Below are positions 61,492 through 64,000 of a stretch of 64,000 nt of DNA, piece by piece. Every line of letters starts with the position of its first letter. Within the stretch, counting starts at the first letter, position 1. Position numbers and translations under genes: made by a program. Origin of the DNA: Periconia sp. R9002 (lineage: Eukaryota > Ascomycota > Dothideomycetes > Pleosporales > Periconiaceae); the NCBI GenBank assembly GCA_023627715.1, contig JAMAHW010000031.1, positions 248,001-312,000 on the forward strand, given 5' to 3'. The notes beneath the pieces were generated by a model. The model was not told where the DNA came from. It saw nothing but the letters and a program-made list of their open reading frames with translations, and made no database searches.

Positions 61492-64000
61492 TCAAATCAT
61501 CCTCCCCGCCGCCCTCTCCACCTCCCCACCACCCTCAACCTCCAACACCTGATTCCTCCTCCGCTCATCCGCCTCGCCCAACACCACCGTCCTCGTCGTC
61601 GTCGTCGTCGTCTTCTCCCTCGCTTCCCTCGCCGCTGCTGCCTCTCCCACATGTCCACCCCCATTTCCATTTCCATTCCCGTGCACATGTGCATGCCTCT
61701 CCACCCCAACCCCCACGACCCTCGCCTGGAACTGGTGCCAGCAGTTGGGGGCCTGCAAGATGTACTTCTCCATGGCGATGCGGAAGCGATTGCGGTAGTC
61801 GCGGGGGGACGTGATGGTCGGTTTGTTCTTGCCGCGGTCCTTGATCCAGGACTCGAGTTTCTTATCCCACGTGTATGTGCGTATGCAATCTACAAGAGTT
61901 AGTTTTGTTTCTTGAGTTTCTTGAGTGAAGAGAAGGGGGATGGGGGACGTACCGATGATACCGACAATGATCTCGCGGTTCGTATCGTCGAAGCCGGCCA
62001 TGAGACTGTAGTCCATGACGTTGTTGTGGGAGAGGAAGAGCGTGTCGTTCCACACGCTGGCCTTGAGCAGTTTCTTGGTGTGTTCGCGGACGAAGATGGG
62101 GGTTTCGCTGTAAATGATGTCGACGAGGTTCTCGTCGAGGAGCACTTCGTCGCGTTCGCCCGTGGATTCGATCTTGCGGTTGCGCATGCTGCCCTTGAGA
62201 TCGTAGCGGCGGTTCGGCTCGCGGTCATAGAAAAGGTTCTCCATGACGAGCATGAACCAGTCGAAATCGCGTCCTGTGGGGGTCTTGATTTGGACTTGGA
62301 AGAGGCCAAACATCTTGGCGATGACCGACGGGAGGCCCTTGAAGAGGTTCTGGTGGGTGAAGTCGAAGTAGTTGGGGCCAAAACGAAAGAAGGCCTGCGT
62401 TTCGATGGGGGAGAGGCTCTTGAGGACGAAGCGGTCGTCGAGGGTTTTGAGGAAGATGGATTTGGATTTGCCGCCCTTGGAGTCCCATTTGGAGCAGCGC
62501 GAGAGCGATTCCACGAAGCGGTCTGCGACGCCGCATTTCCGCCGGAGAGCGTCGAAGGATTGAGCGTAGAAGATCTTGCAGTGCGCCTTCACGCCACGGT
62601 TGGTGAAGCTGTAGCGGATTTCCGAGTTCTTCGGACGCAGCAGGTTTCGCTGGATGGACTGATCCAAAGTCTCCATCCCATTAGCTGTTTCGACGGGCTC
62701 GCGGAACGACTGCAGCCTCGCCAAATAATCGGGGTTTGACAGAGCGAGAGCAATTATAGAACTCGGTTCATCTTCACGCACAATAATGTCCGAATCCTCC
62801 CATACGTGTTCGATCTGTGCAAAAGGATAGTCAAGCGGTACCCATCCGCTTGCAGACCGTTCAGACCAAAAGCTTGTCAACATCTTCATCAATGTATTCT
62901 TTTCATGTTTTGGTAGCTCTAGTGAGCTCTCAAGCTGGGAATCAGTCAAAGACAATATGTCTGAGTTGGCGATACTGTCTGGTAGAGGCACCTCCTCCGG
63001 CGCTGTCTCCGCATCGCTAGCCTCGTTTTCAACGTCTGAGGCTTGCGAAGGCGTGTCTGCAGGGAGCCCAGTCTCGCTTGAACGGCGACCACCATCTTTT
63101 GGATGACGTTCCTCGACTGGAGAGCTTGACATAGTCGTGTTGCCGGTTGTTGAGGTGAATTGACTGTCGCCAAGCGTGCTGTTGTCGATACTAGCCCGCA
63201 CGGAAGAATCTACGTGAGCGTCTTCGTCGGAAGGATTCTCTTCATGAACTGCTTCGTGAACGTCTTTGTACACTTCTACAACGGGCTTCGACGATGCAAG
63301 CGGATAGGCACGCATCTGCCGGTTGCGCTCGTTGCGACGCTCGCGCATTCGCTCCTTTTGAAACTCTTTGGAAAGTTGTTCAAAATGTTCTGCAAGTTTG
63401 GAAACCTTGGAGTACTCTCTTTGGTTCCTCAAAGGTATGGAACGGGGTATCTTAGAGGTACCTTTCCCCGCTTTGAATGCACCGAGAACCAGTCTTTCCG
63501 AGATCCGTTCGATTACCTTCGAAGACTCTCCACCAAGCGACACTTTGGGCGATTCCGGTCCATTCGTAGGCGTGACCTTGGAAGGAGCACTGTTGTGCTT
63601 GATTGTGTTCCCAGGCTGTGACTGAGTTCTTGTCAACAAGGCCGGCCTTTTCGGTGTTGCGGCTTCGCGGCGGATCGTGTCAACCAGGCGTGGAATCTTG
63701 CTTTCCAAGGTACCAAATGCTGTCTGTTGCGGAGGGGGCGATGCTTGCGTGTTGCTAGCAGCTTCGCCGAGAACTTCATCGATGGGGTTTGTCTTCGGAA
63801 GAGCGATTGGTGTAGGTGATCCCGGCTCATCGAAGGTGCATTGTGCAGGTAGAGTCGGTGTCTTTACCAGTGATTCATCCTTCATTACAGGGCTGTCCGA
63901 GAATCCCGAAGCCACAGCCAGGTCAAGGTGCCGCACTTCATCTCTCTCAACAGCTTCCAGTGGTGTGGGTATTGGTAGGGTTTGGCTTGCTGGGGCCTCT
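61492..64000 (-). CDS. FAB1: 1-phosphatidylinositol-3-phosphate 5-kinase, C-terminal part (5' end outside window)
   Basis: C-terminal part of Fab1/PIKfyve, which makes PI(3,5)P2 on vacuolar and endosomal membranes. The frame is open to the window edge, so the FYVE and chaperonin-like domains lie outside. The lead-in is VWEDSDIIVREDEPSSIIAL, and the lipid-kinase domain has DDRFVLKSLSPIETQAFFRF, VMENLFYDREPNRRYDLKGS, FVREHTKKLLKASVWNDTLF and NNVMDYSLMAGFDD, the Fab1-type rather than the Mss4-type. I place an intron at 61952-61890 (63 nt, GTACGT...GTAG), needed to restore VGIID-CIRTYTWDKKLE; it interrupts the codon of the catalytic Asp and reads through without stops. The C-terminal tail beyond APNCWHQF is low-complexity (HGNGNGNGGG; a Thr run) and may be poorly conserved. 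Confidence 0.93.
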   Translation of the reverse strand, partial: EAPASQTLPIPTPLEAVERDEVRHLDLAVASGFSDSPVMKDESLVKTPTLPAQCTFDEPGSPTPIALPKTNPIDEVLGEAASNTQASPPPQQTAFGTLESKIPRLVDTIRREAATPKRPALLTRTQSQPGNTIKHNSAPSKVTPTNGPESPKVSLGGESSKVIERISERLVLGAFKAGKGTSKIPRSIPLRNQREYSKVSKLAEHFEQLSKEFQKERMRERRNERNRQMRAYPLASSKPVVEVYKDVHEAVHEENPSDEDAHVDSSVRASIDNSTLGDSQFTSTTGNTTMSSSPVEERHPKDGGRRSSETGLPADTPSQASDVENEASDAETAPEEVPLPDSIANSDILSLTDSQLESSLELPKHEKNTLMKMLTSFWSERSASGWVPLDYPFAQIEHVWEDSDIIVREDEPSSIIALALSNPDYLARLQSFREPVETANGMETLDQSIQRNLLRPKNSEIRYSFTNRGVKAHCKIFYAQSFDALRRKCGVADRFVESLSRCSKWDSKGGKSKSIFLKTLDDRFVLKSLSPIETQAFFRFGPNYFDFTHQNLFKGLPSVIAKMFGLFQVQIKTPTGRDFDWFMLVMENLFYDREPNRRYDLKGSMRNRKIESTGERDEVLLDENLVDIIYSETPIFVREHTKKLLKASVWNDTLFLSHNNVMDYSLMAGFDDTNREIIVGIIGTSPIPLLFTQETQETKLTLVDCIRTYTWDKKLESWIKDRGKNKPTITSPRDYRNRFRIAMEKYILQAPNCWHQFQARVVGVGVERHAHVHGNGNGNGGGHVGEAAAAREAREKTTTTTTRTVVLGEADERRRNQVLEVEGGGEVERAAGRMI

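Noticed and set aside
61912..62739. 275-codon plus-strand frame antisense to FAB1
   Set aside because: Shadow of the GC-rich kinase coding region; composition is Glu/Val/Ala-rich as expected from the reverse strand.
61492..64000. Type I PIP 5-kinase (Mss4)
   Set aside because: The DLKGSMRNR, FVREHTKKLLKASVWNDTLF and CIRTYTWDKKLESW blocks are of the Fab1/PIKfyve type, so I named it FAB1.
1..64000. CRISPR array, bacterial operon or prophage
   Set aside because: No repeat-spacer pattern; genes have spliceosomal introns and eukaryotic families throughout.
1..64000. Secondary-metabolite gene cluster around the monooxygenase, transporter and squalene synthase
   Set aside because: These genes are far apart and separated by housekeeping genes; no polyketide synthase, peptide synthetase or terpene cyclase is visible.

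Overview
This is nuclear DNA of a filamentous ascomycete (Pezizomycotina). The evidence is short introns (mostly 47-70 nt) with GTAAGT/GTATGT-type donors, about one gene per 2.5-3 kb on both strands, and a fungal gene set: squalene synthase, a JIP5 WD protein, mS26/Pet123, a fungal rhodopsin-type membrane protein, an AA9 lytic polysaccharide monooxygenase and an Rch1-type carrier. I cannot fix the class or species from sequence alone. All exon coordinates are my own reading of splice sites, frame continuity and family alignment.

Layout. 0-6 kb: the 3' end of an FAD monooxygenase, then NOG2 and a mitochondrial ribosomal protein (mS26) sharing a 186-bp divergent promoter, then a secreted lipase. 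7-12 kb: an unrecognised protein with a fork-head-like stretch, followed by a 2.9-kb gene-poor tract holding a coding-like relic. 12-19.9 kb: a small secreted protein, an MTHFS-like protein, the Rch1 carrier, a secreted histidine phosphatase and a seven-helix rhodopsin-type protein. 19.9-22.8 kb: gene-poor. 22.8-28 kb: a 2-hydroxyacid dehydrogenase, a secreted Thr/Ser-rich protein and a broken Ser/Thr-rich reading frame. 28-33.4 kb: a divergent mitochondrial carrier opposite SPT16. 33.4-41 kb: a tiny secreted cysteine-rich peptide gene (three exons, missed by simple ORF calling), JIP5, the AA9 LPMO and an intron-containing tRNA-Ile. 41-52 kb: a 1520-residue zinc-finger protein, glutaminyl cyclase, a mitochondrial membrane protein and a hexose transporter. 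52-64 kb: a MITE-like inverted repeat, ERG9, eIF4E, a DnaJ-X protein and the C-terminal kinase end of FAB1, which runs off the window.

Most genes are housekeeping and I see no biosynthetic cluster. Ribosome biogenesis and translation (NOG2, JIP5, mS26, eIF4E) and secretion (lipase, phosphatase, LPMO, two small secreted proteins, glutaminyl cyclase) recur, but unrelated neighbours separate them. The observations most worth following are: the FAB1 intron that interrupts the codon of the catalytic aspartate and is a stop-free multiple of three; the 65-residue eight-cysteine secreted peptide; the Ser/Thr-rich frame with two in-frame stops; and the degenerate fork-head-like domain.
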